A DNA stretch of 64,000 bases, from contig NW_017803157.1 in the NCBI RefSeq assembly GCF_001625305.1, forward strand, positions 1,543,376 to 1,607,375. The letters are read 5' to 3'. This document shows, one piece after another, positions 37,605 to 52,600 of the stretch. The notes under the pieces are model-generated. The model was not told the origin of the DNA. It did not search any database and saw only the letters and a list, made by a program, of their open reading frames with translations. The position numbers and the translations under genes were made by a program. The stretch comes from Branchiostoma belcheri. Taxonomy: Eukaryota; Chordata; Leptocardii; Amphioxiformes; Branchiostomatidae. How positions within the stretch are numbered: position 1 is the first letter of the stretch; the number at the start of each line of letters is the position of its first letter.

Positions 37605-40600
37605 CATACATACATACATACATACATACATACATACATACATACATACATACATACATACATACATACATACATACATACATACATACATACATACATA
37701 CATACATACATACATACATACATACATACATACATACATACATACATACATACATACATACATACATACATACATACATACATACATACTCCAGTACATG
37801 CACACATACATACAATCATCTATTCATTTAATCATATAGAATCATTTCCCATACATGTATACCAACTCATGACTAATGGTGACTCAATCCTCTAGTTATC
37901 GCCAATATACAATGCAGAACCACCTTCAACAGGCAATATTTACAGACACTGATAAAACCAGAATACATCTTGCCCTGTTAGAAGCATGTTTTATCACCGA
38001 GTGGAGAGGCTTCATCTGTCATAACCTTCTATTGCTGCAGTTCGATTCATAAATAAAGCAGCCATGTTTCATTCTGGATCTGATAACCTTGTTGGGACAA
38101 AGCTATTTTCATCCACACGTTGTTAACAGAAATTCTCTGCAGCTTGAAATTGAATTCTTGGTTAATGCTCTGAAAGAAAGGAAGAATTTTCTTCCGCTAA
38201 GGAAGACAAAGCCTACTATCGTTTTATTGAAATTCTGCCTCAATGTCGAGACTTCATGCTGCAGAATGGGTTAAGATAAGAGATCAGACTAAGACAGTGC
38301 TTATGCAGGCGCCACACAACTTGAAAATAGCTCGCCCGACAAGCTGCTAACTCTAAGAATATTTTCGGCAGCACTACAGCAATTATTGAACGATTCTACA
38401 ACATCAAGGTCACAGCCTTTTAAACAGGTTATATTTTGAGGCCAAAAATATGCTCAACTCTCTGTCGATTTTGAAATTTGACAACATTCTGGCAGTCATG
38501 AAATTCAGCTGAACAGTGAACATCGTGACACTGGCATTATAAGACTCGGTCCAGCACCAGAGGCAAAGCTTAAGTTAAGTATTACATGTAAGAATGAACA
38601 GCTTTCTTTAAGACCAAACAAATCCTGTATGAGACATTGTGACAACACCTTTAAGAAGTATTCATCCTCTGGCTGACAAAACCAGACGTTAACCTGGTCT
38701 TGACTTTTACTTCAAACCCTCTCATACTTAGTCCCAAAATGTCAGAACATCACTTTAACCTTTATCTTATCCTTAGAAGTAAATCTCTCAAGAAATACCT
38801 CCATTTGTAACATAAGCATAACTCATGAGTGCCATCACAAGATCCTATAGTTTCCGTTGTTTCCTGCTAAGCAAACAGTTCTTATGCCTTTTGACTGTTT
38901 GACAGAAAAATGTCAACACTATATACTCTTACTAAGGATTGGTAACTTAAGGAGAATGTTTTCTCTCAAAATATCATGTTAGAAATGTCAACGAATCCTG
39001 CTGAGTTGATCTAGAATTAACAAGCTTCTAAGAAACAGGTCCAGGCATCCTATTATAGCCCCAACTTCTTAAGAAACTTCACTTTGTGGGCACATCATAT
39101 GACATATCTTGACTACTTGAATACTGCTCGATAGACATGCAGCTACACTTTGTACATCCTTTTGTCAGGGCATGCCTAATATTTACTATTATTGACTTTA
39201 TCACAAGTGTATATCGACAACATGTCACAATTGTTTACGACAGAACAGTCGTTAATCCCGGCTTCATTTTCTTCTGAGAAAAAAGGGGAGAAGAAAATCT
39301 AATTATGATTTGATAAGAAGACTTGGAGAAGACTACAGACTGTATGTATCGATTGATTCTGTCATGATCTATTTATGTTACAAGGTTGCTGGGTAGTTCA
39401 GTACTGATGAGCTTGTGACTTGAGTGCAAATAATGTTCACCCGTGTCTTTATAGCCCATGTCCTATAAACCAAATTGTTATAACGTCGGTGAAGGTTAGA
39501 CATCCAGGTAATAAGATATGCCAAAAAACTGTTACTCGAGCAACTGGGTAAGGTTTTGGAAACGAACGTTTCAGGTAATATCCACTACCTTTCGTCAGTG
39601 ACACTAAGAGACTGCAGTTTACCTGCATTTCTCCTGCACCTTTCAGTGTCACTGACAAAAGGTAGTGGATGCTCTTTGAAACGTCTGACCGTTTCCAAAA
39701 TCATATCCAGTTGCTTGAGTAACTGTTTTTGGCGTATCAAATTGTTAGAATAGAAGATTGTAAAATAAAGTTATGCCGAACACAACCTACTGACACTGGG
39801 TGGGAGGATATCTGTGTAGGGAAACTGGAAAACGTTTCTACGAGTAAAAAAAATATATAACTTGGAGCAATGAAGTTATCCATCAACTTCATTTTGGTGT
39901 TAGAAAGCATCCATCACTTTGAGCTCCCTGAATGATTGTACCTGTAGACGATCCAGTTGGGAAAATGCAAGAATACAGTAGATCACTTTATATTCGCAGT
40001 ACTTACATATATTTGCGGTTTTTGCAGTCACTTCTATATGGCAAATTTATCATCACCACGAACAAATAATTTGCCAACTTTCTTTCTTCCACGATATGGT
40101 TCCACAAACATTTCCATTTTATTAGACCGAGGAATTTTGCTAGTGAGAATATAAAGCAATTTACAGTATTTTCCACCATGTTTCAAAGTCTTACGATGTG
40201 AATCCCCCAATCATCCATGTCATTTTGCCTTTTTCAACATCCCAGACTTACCTGTGAAATCGTCCGCAAGCTCCATTCAGAAGTATGGCAGCCCGAACAT
40301 GTACCTTCTCACAGTCATCCATCGCACTGATGCAGGGCTTTACTCTCCTTGTGAGCATCGAGACTGGTCGGTTAATGGCAGTGCAGGATCACATTTGACT
40401 GCATTTGAGTGCCCTAGGCCTGTAGCACTGCTTTTAAAGTGGGCACACACACACACCACATTACACATAGGGTGGTTGCTTTTTTTTTACAATACAAGGG
40501 GCTTTGGGAGTACCTAAGAAGATACAAATGGCCTCTCGAAGAGCGAACCACTGTACCAAGAATATTCTACATGGATGCACTTTCAGAAGACTTGATTGCT

Positions 40601-43600
40601 AGTAAAAATGTACGCTTGTAAATCCAGCAGTACTAAAGAGCATGGTACAAGTACATGTACGTTGTATAGGGCTTGAAATAATTTTTCTGCTTTTATGCAC
40701 ACAGTATTTTTAGCCTTGAATTCTGTGAAATGATACTTAAGTATAATAAGAGGTAGGAGCAAATATGGTACATTTGAAGGACTGCGGTCTTGATGGAGGA
40801 TAGAATCTAAATCATGTTAGTGGCATAACCGAAAGTTCAGGAAATATATTATGTTGTAGATTACATGCAGAACTGACCATTTACAAAGTTTTCACAAACG
40901 TTTAGATACTAGTATGAGATTCAGACCCCCCAACTCTCCCTCCGCAAGACCATGTTGTCAGAAAGTAGTTGACGAAACAAGATGGAAACAAAACCTACTT
41001 AATCCCAGGAATCAAGGTCTTTTGGCAAACTTTAGACTCCCAACCCTTGAGGTCAGCCATCTTACTTCAGATTTGTGTTGTTATGGTGAGCGGTGTTGGG
41101 GGGTTAGGGTATGCGAGTGTTACTTCTTCTCCCTCAAAAGAGATGGACTCTACCATCATGACAACTTTACAGGGAGATCTAACTTTTGTAGCAGCATACA
41201 GGCTACCTTCAAAACATATTTGTGTGAAACATATCTTATCTGCATATCAACACAATAGCCAATCGAAATCTGGATGATAAGAATATAATCTTTTGTGTGC
41301 AATTTGGCAAGCAATACAAAGTGTCAAAATTACGAACTAGCCCACGAAAAGGTGGCATCGCCCAAGGTTGGCATGGATTTACGGGGCTCACTTAAAAAGC
41401 GAGAGGGTGCCATAAAGGTTTTACAGGGCAAAAACCCATTAATCGTGCGCAAATGTCGAGATAAGCTGCTTTTTACCTCGTCGTACAAAGGGGGGCATTT
41501 CGGTTGATTCCTCAAAGGGACCTGCGTCACGGCTCTGTGTACCACTTCCTGTTCTGTTGTGCTAAAAAAACCATCTGTTATCAAACATGGGAAGACTCGC
41601 AGAAAAATACGGCCTAGCCTCGGGGTAATATTATGACCACTTACGTGTGGTTAGCAGCCTCCACTTTGGCAGTGGGGCGTATTTATGGTCTTGCATAGGC
41701 AGAATTTGTAGGAATCACCACTATTAAAAGCAATTAATTATATCAAGGGCAGCAAACCAGGGAAACATTTCTTGGAACGAAAAAATGTGTTCTATCTACC
41801 AAATATTCATGTGCTTACACGAAACATCTTACACGCACACATGAAGACAGTTTGTGGCTGTTTCCCAAAGTATACAAAATTGCCAAAATGTTCAAACCGT
41901 TAAAGGTATCCTTATTTTCCATGAGCAACATCGTATTATTGCCTTACGTATATCAGTATGCTATATAAGAATTTCATTCAATTTCCTCACTGCAATAAGA
42001 GAATGACCAGAAAATTGACTTTCTAAATCCAGCTTTGCTGCCCTGAAATTGCACAATTGGATGCACATGTACTTACCAAGTTAGTACCATTACACACAGG
42101 TCTACACCTATCTCTACCACCTTGGATACAAGTTATTGCACAAGAGGGGGTCAAATGCACCTGCCATATCATAGCCCGACATCTTCATCTGACCTATGAC
42201 CCCAAGAGGGGAGAAAGAATCCCTCTTGGGGGTCGAAAGCGACTCCATCACTGATCGAACCAATCACAGATCACCTTGCTTTCACAACATTTCATCACAT
42301 ACAGGAGAGATCCAAGTCTCGGATCCTCTGTTGACGGCCAAAGAGTCTGCTTAGTTTGCAGTTTGCTGCATGTGTTGACAGTAAACAAGGGTCTTTGTGG
42401 TGTGTTTGAGCCTCTAATTTTGCCATGCTTTTAGGGTAGACTTACTAAACGAACTGGAATATATATACATGATTGTATAAAATACTCATAATATACAGTA
42501 ATTTATATGTAGGTCCCAGCCTACAAGTCAAGTGGTGTTACCATTCTTGACCAGGATTATACTCAGTAAAAATTCAAGTACAATACCACTGTACATAAAT
42601 CATTTATCAGACTTCAGAAGAGGTAGCTTGAAGGCTGACTGGTAACAACAAAGCAGATTTAACTGGAGTTCACAAAAACTTTCCTTCACATTTCATCTAG
42701 ATAGAAAGCGTCGTCTTTCCATCGTTTGAATTATTACCTCCATGAAATGTGTCATGGAGGTTATATTTTCAGTTGCGTTTATCTGTCCGTCCGTCCGTCC
42801 GTCCGTCCGTCTGTCTGTTGGTCAACAAGATAACTCAAGAACGCCTGGATGGATGGGTTTCATACTTGGTGTGTTGGTAGGGTGTGACGAAAACTGGAAA
42901 TGATGAGATTTTGGTCCCCCTAGTGGCTTCCCTTGGTACTGCAGCGCAACTTCCGGTTTTGATATCTCACGATCTGGACATGCTAGGGTCATGAAATTTT
43001 GATGGAAGGTAGCTCTCGTGCTTGGGAAGAAGTCATATGAGTTTGGGCCCCCTAGCGGCTTGTTCTGGAACTGCAGGGCACTTTCTGGTGAAATGTTTAA
43101 AAGCCAATAAGTCCAGACAGGAACAACATATTTTCATTATTTTTGGTGTGTAGGTAGCTGAGAGAGAGATGTACATAATTAAATGTAAATTATGCAAATG
43201 AGGACTTTATTTGCATAATTAATGAGGAAATTCTATAATTACAGTGTTTTACATTATACTATGTAACCTATGGCAGGCGGAACTTCAACAGATACTAATT
43301 ATGCAAATGATGACCTAATTTGCATAATTGATGTGAAAATTCTATGATTTTGTAATGGTGAATGATGAGAATGTCATACTTGGGACATCTGTAAATTAAT
43401 CAAAAGTTAACATACATCACGATGCATATATCATGTTAATGCAGAGGTCATTTGAACAATTAAAGACGAAATTTACATTTACATATCAAGATCATATTTC
43501 ATGGAGGTATAAAATCTCGGAATTCTAGTTTTAATAGAGTCTGTCATTCATGACAGACAAAAATTTTGCCCGATCTGTATTCTTTGATGGAAAGAAAATT

Positions 43601-46600
43601 GATGTGTTAACATATGCGATAGCATAAACTCAAAGCTTAGAACCTGTTCATACTACGAAAATGAATTGTTACAGAAATTATCTATTTCAGATATTCGTCA
43701 AACCCAATGTGAGCTACAGCTACAAACACACAAACATAACCCTTCCACGGAAAGATATCTCCTTCCCCAGAAAGATATCTTCTTCTAATCTCTCCATATT
43801 CAGTAAGATGAAAGCCTTCTGTCGTCACTATACAGGAAGATCAAAAGACTAAACATCATCCTTCCTCAGCGAGATCCAGCCGCGATAAATACTACCCATA
43901 CTTGACCCAACCTGCGTCAGCGGAAGACTTAGATGACAGAGTTTATATCTCATCTTCACCAGCAGAGGTCGTATGCATAACTACTCACATCCTTCCACGT
44001 CCACGTTGGGTTGTTAAAAATCACGATTGAAATTCAGCTCTTGAGCACGGAGGGAAATACGAGCCGTGTCCAATAAGGAAATGATTCCACAGTACATAAT
44101 ATCAATCAATAGTTCGTGCTTATAAACCTGCTTTTCTCCTGCAAGTCTCTAGTGTCAATGACGAAAGGTAGTGGATGCTAACTGAAATATCTGACCATTT
44201 CCAAAATCATATCCAGTTGCTTGAGTAACTATTTTTTGGCGTATCTTATTACCTGGATGTTTAACCTTCACCTATACACAGTATATAATATTTGTGGAAT
44301 CATAAACCACGAGAATCTAATTACAATGTAGTAATTTCTGAAAATTTGACAGAAGACATGCACTTTTAGAAAACAGCATAGTCAGTACATGATTGATCAA
44401 GCAATATCATAGTTCTCACTAGGCTATTTGAGCCCCCTATGCTATGATTTGAACCCCCTGAGCTGTGATTTGGACCCCTATGGGATTTTTGGGGGGGAGA
44501 ACCTTCATAAATCTTGCAAAAAAATGAAAATATAACTTAACAACGAAGCTATAGCAAAGGGAAAACCTTAACTTCACAAAATCTGACCCTCAATATTCCA
44601 GAAATATTGTCTCAGGGGTTTATGAGTTTAAAATTTTTTTCTGGAAGAATACCAGACCCCCTGCTGTGGTCATGTTTCGGGGACTCGATGCGCGACTTGC
44701 AAGTTATGAAAGTTGCCCTTCTGTACCTGAACGCTGTGAAAAAAAATCCTGGTGAGAACCCTGAATATCAACATCAACATATACAGACTCGTCTGTGTAT
44801 CTTACTGTTACAAATTAAGGCCTTGATAACATAACAGCCTTAAGTTCCCAACGATTTTAAACCGTTTAGAAAAATCCGAGTCATGACAGCCAGGATGTGA
44901 CACAGCCGTCGGCAATCTCAGCAATGCCTGATGAGTACATTCCTGCAAGGCCCCATAGGCCATCATCACATTTCCAGGATGATTTCCTGCATACCTGATA
45001 AACCACAGAGTATGCCACACATGTGTCACAAAGCCATAACACACACCCATGTTATCTTTCTCTGTGTTCCCTGTTTACCTTCAGGCCATTTCAAACATCT
45101 GGAGATGTGTGGCTACAATCTTATCTCCGTGTTTAGAAAATGTATCATATTATAACAACACTGGCAACCACAGACTCTTCAGTGAAGTGCCCTACAAGAT
45201 TTAACCATTACAGCTGACATTAAACAGGGGTCTAGACTTATAATGAAATAAAATGCAATTAAGTACACACTAAATCAGAGATCTAGCCAGCTTAAAATTT
45301 TTCCTGTCATCTCAATTTTGTTGGATATAATATCATGCCGACCACCAAAGGCGCCAATCTTAGTTAGGGGGAATTTTGAGATTTTGACCCTCTGAAACTC
45401 TATTTCCTGCATTTTGAGCGCAAAAGTTTAATAACATCTCTTTCTATATCTTTATGTTATACCCCAATTTTTGTCTGTCAAAGAATGAAAGATGATCGAT
45501 TTCACAAAATTGTTGTCCATCATAACTTAAGAGGTAAAATGCCGTCAAATGACAGAAAGACGGATGCTGGCTAGAACACTGCACTAAAAATCATAATTAC
45601 AGAACACAAAAAATAATAAGTTAATCACAAAGTCATTATCATTCAGGTCACCAAACAGGTGTGTGTACTAGGTCAAAGGTCAACAGGTGACAAAGGTACT
45701 TAGTATGTACTTCAATACGTGGACTGAACCAGTTTAACTTCATTCATTGACAACCAGCTCTAGCACTACTGGTAATTATTTTAGGGAGATAAAAGGTCAC
45801 TTGGTAAATTTGTCACAGCTTACGATTTTAAATAGATGACTTAAACAGACTCTAAGTTAGAGCACATTCTGTCACTGTCTCCTATTCAATTTGAAGGTTA
45901 TCAAATTAGTACTGAAACAGGTCCGAGGATAAGGTTATACACTATTTAAAAGTCTGTCAAGATGCTATTTCTGGCAATGCACACATCTGCTCAGCTCCCT
46001 ATTTATTCTGGAACTGTATATTATAACTAGTCGAGTGAAAACAACCCCAGATGTTACATGCATGCACTACAGTCAACCATTTTACCTGTAACAAGGGAAT
46101 AATCACAACAGATGGGGATACATTTCTACCTTGGCAGATGGTTCAAACATAATGTTACATAACGATGACTCAACAGAGTTTCAACTGAATTGTTCATCAC
46201 TTCAAACTACTGCTCAACTTCAAGTTCTAATTAGACTGCAAACTCTGGTAATTGTGGAAGGTGAAAATATATAGAGACCTTCTGAGAACCAGAATCTAAA
46301 AAAGGCAGGAAGACATAATGGAAGAAAACAAACAAAGAAAAAAGCTACCCACAACAAATCTTCTGACTCCCACTCCCATGATCCTTTTGGGTTGGCCTGT
46401 TTGACCTTTCACCTCCCCATCAGCTGGTGTCTCCAAGGAAATGAGGTCATGCAGGGGTCAGTGGAAGTGTGAGGCTGGTACAAACAGTTCCCGGAATGTC
46501 CTCAAGGTCACATGTGGTAATCCTCGACCTTGCATTCTTGCCTCCAGAGAACTTAACAAGCCTAAATTACTATCCTTACACATATACAAGCCACCTGTTA

Positions 46601-49600
46601 CACAGGGCTGCAATTCACAGACATAAACACACACACACACATTCGCACACACATACGCACACTCTCAAACACACATACGCACATTCTCAAACGCAAACGC
46701 ACTCAAACATACACATACATAAACACACACAGACAGATACACACACACACAGATACAGTCTTACCATACACATACATAGTCATGCACACACACACTCAAA
46801 CACACACACACACACACACAGCCACACACGCGCATACAAACCCACACACACACACATATACATGTACACAATGCGATGCACACACAACAACTATTAACGG
46901 TCATAACATTCCAGACATTTTCAGTTTTACTTCAAAAAAAACTATAGTAGAAACACAACCTCCTCAGCAGAGGTACAGTAATTTTAACACACATACCTGC
47001 TTCTAGGTAAGAACATAGACCCATCGATGAAGACTGATCCAGACAACAGCACGTACCAACATAGACTCAGGTCCTCAGGGCTGCAAAAATCAGAAAACAA
47101 GAAAAGTAAATCAACATTATACTTACAATTTCAATGTACTGTACAAGTATCAATGCTAGCAAAAGAAAACGTCCATGAAAATGATATTGGTAAACAAGCA
47201 ACTACTGCACATTTGACAGGTTTTCCAACACCACTATCCTCAAAGCAAAGTTATCCAAGATAGATTTACCTTAGTCATTACTAAATCGAGCCAGAGTATA
47301 TGTACCGGTTAGACTTTCTCAACTAACCCATACATGCAAGGTTACAGAGATAATATGATATTAAAGCATTTCCCATCCAAAATACCTTCCCCTAGGCTAT
47401 AGAACAAAACTTTAACTGCACAGAAACTTTGTGACAGAAATCTGGGCATGGTACATGTAACTCTGTACATTTTCTTCCAAAATACCTGAAAGCAAAACAA
47501 AAAGCACAAGAGAGTTCCCAAGCACATGTGTACTACTGCATAAGTGAAGCCCTAAATGCAAGTTTCACCTGCAAAGGCCACAAGGAATTCTGGGCCACCC
47601 CTAATTCTCATAGTATCCATGTGAAAAATCACAAGTTTCGGCATTAAAATAACACAGATAAGGTACAGATAAGGTACTTATCAAGGACATGTTAATCTTC
47701 TTTGCAAATTTCCCGAACTCCTCCCCCATTCTACACCCATTGTCAGGTGAATTATCACTTCCATGGAGAAAACTCAGCTCAACAAGTCAGCCTAGCGGGT
47801 GATAGACACCCTATTATCTGGTAACTTGTTCGATGAGAAAGAAAAAAATAGCGTTTCTCGTGGTCCTTATTAATACGCATAAAAAATTTCTCAGTAATTC
47901 ATCAATTTGATATAAATTTTATAAAATACTGTTACTCTCATACCTAAATTCAGTACTTCCTGATTTTTCATGTGTTCTTTCTCACAGTTCTGTACTGCAA
48001 ATTTATCAAAATAACAACGTTACGCTTACAAATAATTCGCCAACTTTTGCTGCACCTGCCACCACCGTGAACATACAGTTCCATGAACACCTCAATTTTT
48101 CTGTGAACTTTTGCTGCCGGATAATAAAAGGAACTAAAGTAGTCTGAAGTATTTCCTGCTCGTCCTGTCCTGAGGGTCATTGGGAAATGTCCACGCTGTC
48201 ACTGTCAGGAATAAACCCTTCAGCAGTCCAACATTTCCCTTCATGAAGGACAGAACAGGTTATTACAATCAATAAATTGCTGGATGGGTTACATCCTTCG
48301 AGGTTGACTGCAGTCAAGAGCACAACAGTAAACTTGCCATACTGTCTACCACAGGAATTCAGACAACAGTGCCAAACATTTATGTAGGAGGATGTACGTC
48401 AAAGCTTGGTACACAAATCCAGGGATCCTGACTAAAAGAGTTGGCGTGTGTGACATAATCTCTTGCTGTCAATGGAGCCGGATTTAGTTGGGCTACAAGT
48501 ACAACAGAGGAAAGCAAGAAAAAAATTCTTTGACAAAACTTATGAAAAGTGACAAGAAATCAGAGTGACTTGCATCAACTGTGTGGGTGGACTTTCTTAT
48601 CATTCTTATCAATCTGCGGTTACAAAATCTCCCCTCCCTTCCTACAAATCTACCATACTGCATACTTGCAAGAATCCAAATATTGACATGAGTAACAGCG
48701 AACTCTACGAATTTTGAAGTCCTTTCTAAGGCCCATGTTTACTGTACACAACCAAGTACAACGACAAACTCACATACACACCTGAAGTTTCAAGACGAAA
48801 CATGTCAGGATTTCTTGCATCCATGATTCCATTGACAAGTTTTCACACAGAAGGCTCTAGTAGTAGTAGTTAGTAGTTAAAAATCAGTGATGCATCCAGT
48901 AACACAACCAAGTCCAAGAACAAACTCACTTACACACCTGAAGTTTCAGGAAACATGTCAGGATTTCTCGTATCCATGATTCCATTGTGACAAGTTTTCA
49001 CACAGAAGGCTCTAGCAGCTAGTTAACTTTACCTTTACCTAGTCCCATCCTCATGTCAGAGTAGCTAGTACAGACAGTAGTTAAAAATCAGTGATGCATC
49101 CAGTAACACGGAACGACAGTGACATTATGAATCCAACAATGGCACAAGTTGCCTTCTTCACGGTTGAGGTTGTAAAGTGAATCAGCTCCAGGCTTGTGCA
49201 TGCCAGCCGCGCTGAACTGTGGTGTGACATGACGCGTGGCCATGTTACAACAAATGAACTTGCCTCTGGGCAACCGGCGGTCTGGGCATGCGGCTGGCAT
49301 TATGTGGATTACCACCTTTCATAACACGTTGTATGATACATACCAAAAGGCCATATCCTAGAGACATCGTAAAGAGTGATGACTGGAATTCTACAATGGA
49401 GTTTTCCAACATCCTGCCTAAAAGGCAACTGCCTGCCTGTAACTCAAAATAAGAGTTCCTCCATAGACTTACACTCGGCAACAGCAAGAATAGGTATACC
49501 TACATACGTCATGTACTTGCATTAAACAAAAGTTACTACGTACTGTGTACTTACATTTGTACAACAAAAACAAGTGGCACGGTATGCCTTCGGACTGTTG

Positions 49601-52600
49601 AAACGGGGAGGAAATGTAATTCAAATATAAACAGGAATGCTGACAGTTCCTGTGTGTATACCTATACTAGTTCTGCTGATCACGATATACTTGACTCCTC
49701 TTGTCTATTGACAGGAAGTATGGCCAGTGGGCTACATGGGCGTGTGCTTCAAACAAAGGGGAACATGCATCTACATGTCAATATTATTGTTGGTCTTGCC
49801 AGGGTGCCTTACATAAACAGATAATCTTGCACTTGTTCTGCAACCAGCAAGCTGCAGCTGCTTCAAGCACATTATGGAAAGGGCTTTTCCGAGAATTTTT
49901 TGCAGAGGAAAAAGTGCCTTTCAACCTGTTATTATTAGATAGATATCACATATCTGCTAAAATACATGTGGACAGTCCTGAGTATGGCCTTATATCTACA
50001 GTGGTAAAAGTACTTTTTCAACCTGCAATATTTTGTTCTGCAATATGGAAATACTTTCTAGAAATACACAATATTCATGCCAACACCACTGAATCCCTAC
50101 TACTAGCCTGATTTTTTTCAGATAGCAAAATTGCAGGTTGCTTAATTTTTCTTTTGCAATATTGAAAACGTATCTCCAAAAAGCAGACTGCAGATGGGGA
50201 TTTCTAACAGTAATGAACCTGAGTTCTTCACAGGGCAAATCTTAGGTTCATCAATCAATCAAGCAGCCTGTAAGGCTGTGTAAGGTAACAATGAGACATC
50301 AACCTTCATGTTCCTGAATCCTAACCCGAGTAACTGCTGCTGTGAATCTGATTAAAGCTTCTGGCTGAATACAGCAGATTCATCATTCCCCCATAATGCA
50401 GACATTCATTCATTCAGTGCAGCCCCTAATGAACCCACCGCCACCAGAATAGCAGCAGGCAAATCACTTCAGACAGGCAATCTGGCATGACCTTGCAGTT
50501 CAGGACACACATCTGGGCAAAGCTGCTCCCATTCGTGGCCTTTGCAGAGGACGTATAGGGGGTTTCTAGAACACCATACAGAAATTCTTAATCTGTTGAT
50601 GAAAAATCAGGAAATTTTCATGAAAATACTGAGGGAAAACGCTACATTTGAATATTTTGGGAGGGGTGCTAAGATTTTGGGGAAAGGGGGAGCACCCTTG
50701 CTTCATAATTTTGCTTGGGAAGAGCCCTGAAAGGGTGTGTGGGGGGTTTCTAAAACACACCATACAAAGAATTCAGGCCATGATCTGAACTTTCACACGA
50801 CCTTTTCATTCATCTGTATTTTTTGCTAAAAGATTTTCACAGACGGTAAGTCATTCAAATCTTACGGCAGGATTTAGACACTGGAAAGAGTTATTTAACT
50901 TAAAAGATGTTTTAAATTACTATAACTTTACTTTATGGGTCTATGTTGTGACTTGAAGTTCCACCCATGCTATGCTGGCACCAGACTGTAATGCTAGCAT
51001 ATATCTTGTCTAAAGTTCTGTTCCCACTATGGATAAAATTGTCTGGATTCACGTGGATAGGAGAAAAATTAAAACCACACTTGAAGTTGAAATTTTTTTT
51101 TTTTTTTTACATTTTTGCTATCAATGACGTCATCATTATTGAAAGGGGCATGGCAAGTATTGGCAACCCAAGAAATAGTCAAGTTACAACTAGCGCCAAT
51201 TAAAAATGATATTATTTTCTACTTGTAGGCTAGAGCAATATTCCAATGATACTGACTTTAAACACTTGTGCGCAGCTCCATTACTAGAGTTTCATTGTTG
51301 AAAGTAGTGGCATCATTCACGGTTTGCCCCTTCATGTAGAATTCACCCCTATATAGAGATCATGACTGTTGCTACTGTGATGTATATTCCAGTACCCTTG
51401 CTATGACAGGTGACAGCCACCTTATGAGAAGTGACAATGCCTCCTCCACTTGTGGTTCCTTATCTGTCTGTTATTGCCCCAAACTGCCAACTCTCCTGGC
51501 AGGTCCTAACAGGTGACAGCGCTCAATTTGTCACGGTGATGTTGTTCTAGGATTTTGGCTGTCATGCCGACATGTTTCTTACTCAACACCTGGGCGAATT
51601 GATTCTCTACGTCTCATTTATGGTTGCAGGCAAATCTCCTGTGACCTGACAACTGTTTCACTGGGTCTGACTGGCTGTAACACTGATGAAAAGAAAGGGA
51701 GTGTTCAGTTTAGGAGTGGGAACAGGTTCAGCTTGATCAGATCCAAGTCAAGAAAACCATACCTGGACTTGAACCTGGACCTGGTTATAGTATAACAGTA
51801 GTAAAAGGTACTACACTGTAAATCTATATCATATTTTGGAGAGCAAGACACAAGCACAAAGCTGTGAGTGCTACAAATTCAGTGTATTCAGTGTAACTTG
51901 ACCAGATCAAAGCCAGTTGCCAACCTATTCCTACACATGACACAGGCAGGAATAACACATGACTGAAGTTATTTTTACAAAGCCACTTCAGCCTGTTTCT
52001 ATTTACATGAGGGAAACCTGTTGTCGGTCTCATGTGGTAGTGATGAAGTTTGGTGGATTTTGCTGAACCATTAATACTGGAGACTCCAAGAGGTTTTCCA
52101 GATATGGTGACTGGAGGTCTCGAGAATTGATAAGTACTCTGCTTTATCTCTGTTCAAATTGAATCCAGTTAATCCTACCTTTCTGCTTCTTGTCTTTCTG
52201 ACTACATGTCATTTATCAATTAATCCTACAGTGTACAGTATGCAAGTACACTGTACATGTACTTGCATGCCAGGGATCAATTTTTTCTACATACATGTAC
52301 ATGCACTCCTCATACATCTACATTTGTATATACACATAATTCATGGATCAGTGCAGGTAAGGTACAGGTAGACATCAGAAATAATTGCACGGCCCCAATT
52401 TTACCTGTACCAAGGTGCATAATATGCACTGTGCACTGTGACTCAATGCCAATATTCAATTAATTCTACTTGTATGGCCATGATGTTTGCTCCAACATGA
52501 ATATAACATGCTCTAATATGTCTAAGGTACCAACTAATCATACAAAAAGGTCATTTTCTTCTAGTAGGTTCCAGTTCAAACCTTTGAAGTTGAATTTTAA

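Larger units (their letters stand above)
37302..46996. other. Intron 3-4 (9.7 kb)
   Basis: Contains the TACA microsatellite, MITEs at 39515-39738 and 42737-43507, a half-MITE at 44110-44275, an interspersed repeat at 45285-45575 and CA-rich DNA at 46624-46860. A possible alternative first exon is at 41491-41584. The rest is unique AT-rich sequence. Confidence 0.65.

Noticed and set aside
37452..37895. Long ORFs of repeated YIHT and MYVC
   Set aside because: Translation of the TACA microsatellite.
46469..46897. 142-codon His/Thr-rich ORF
   Set aside because: Translation of CA-rich simple sequence.
49701..50111. 136-codon plus-strand ORF
   Set aside because: Low-complexity composition, no recognised motif, no splice context; likely chance.
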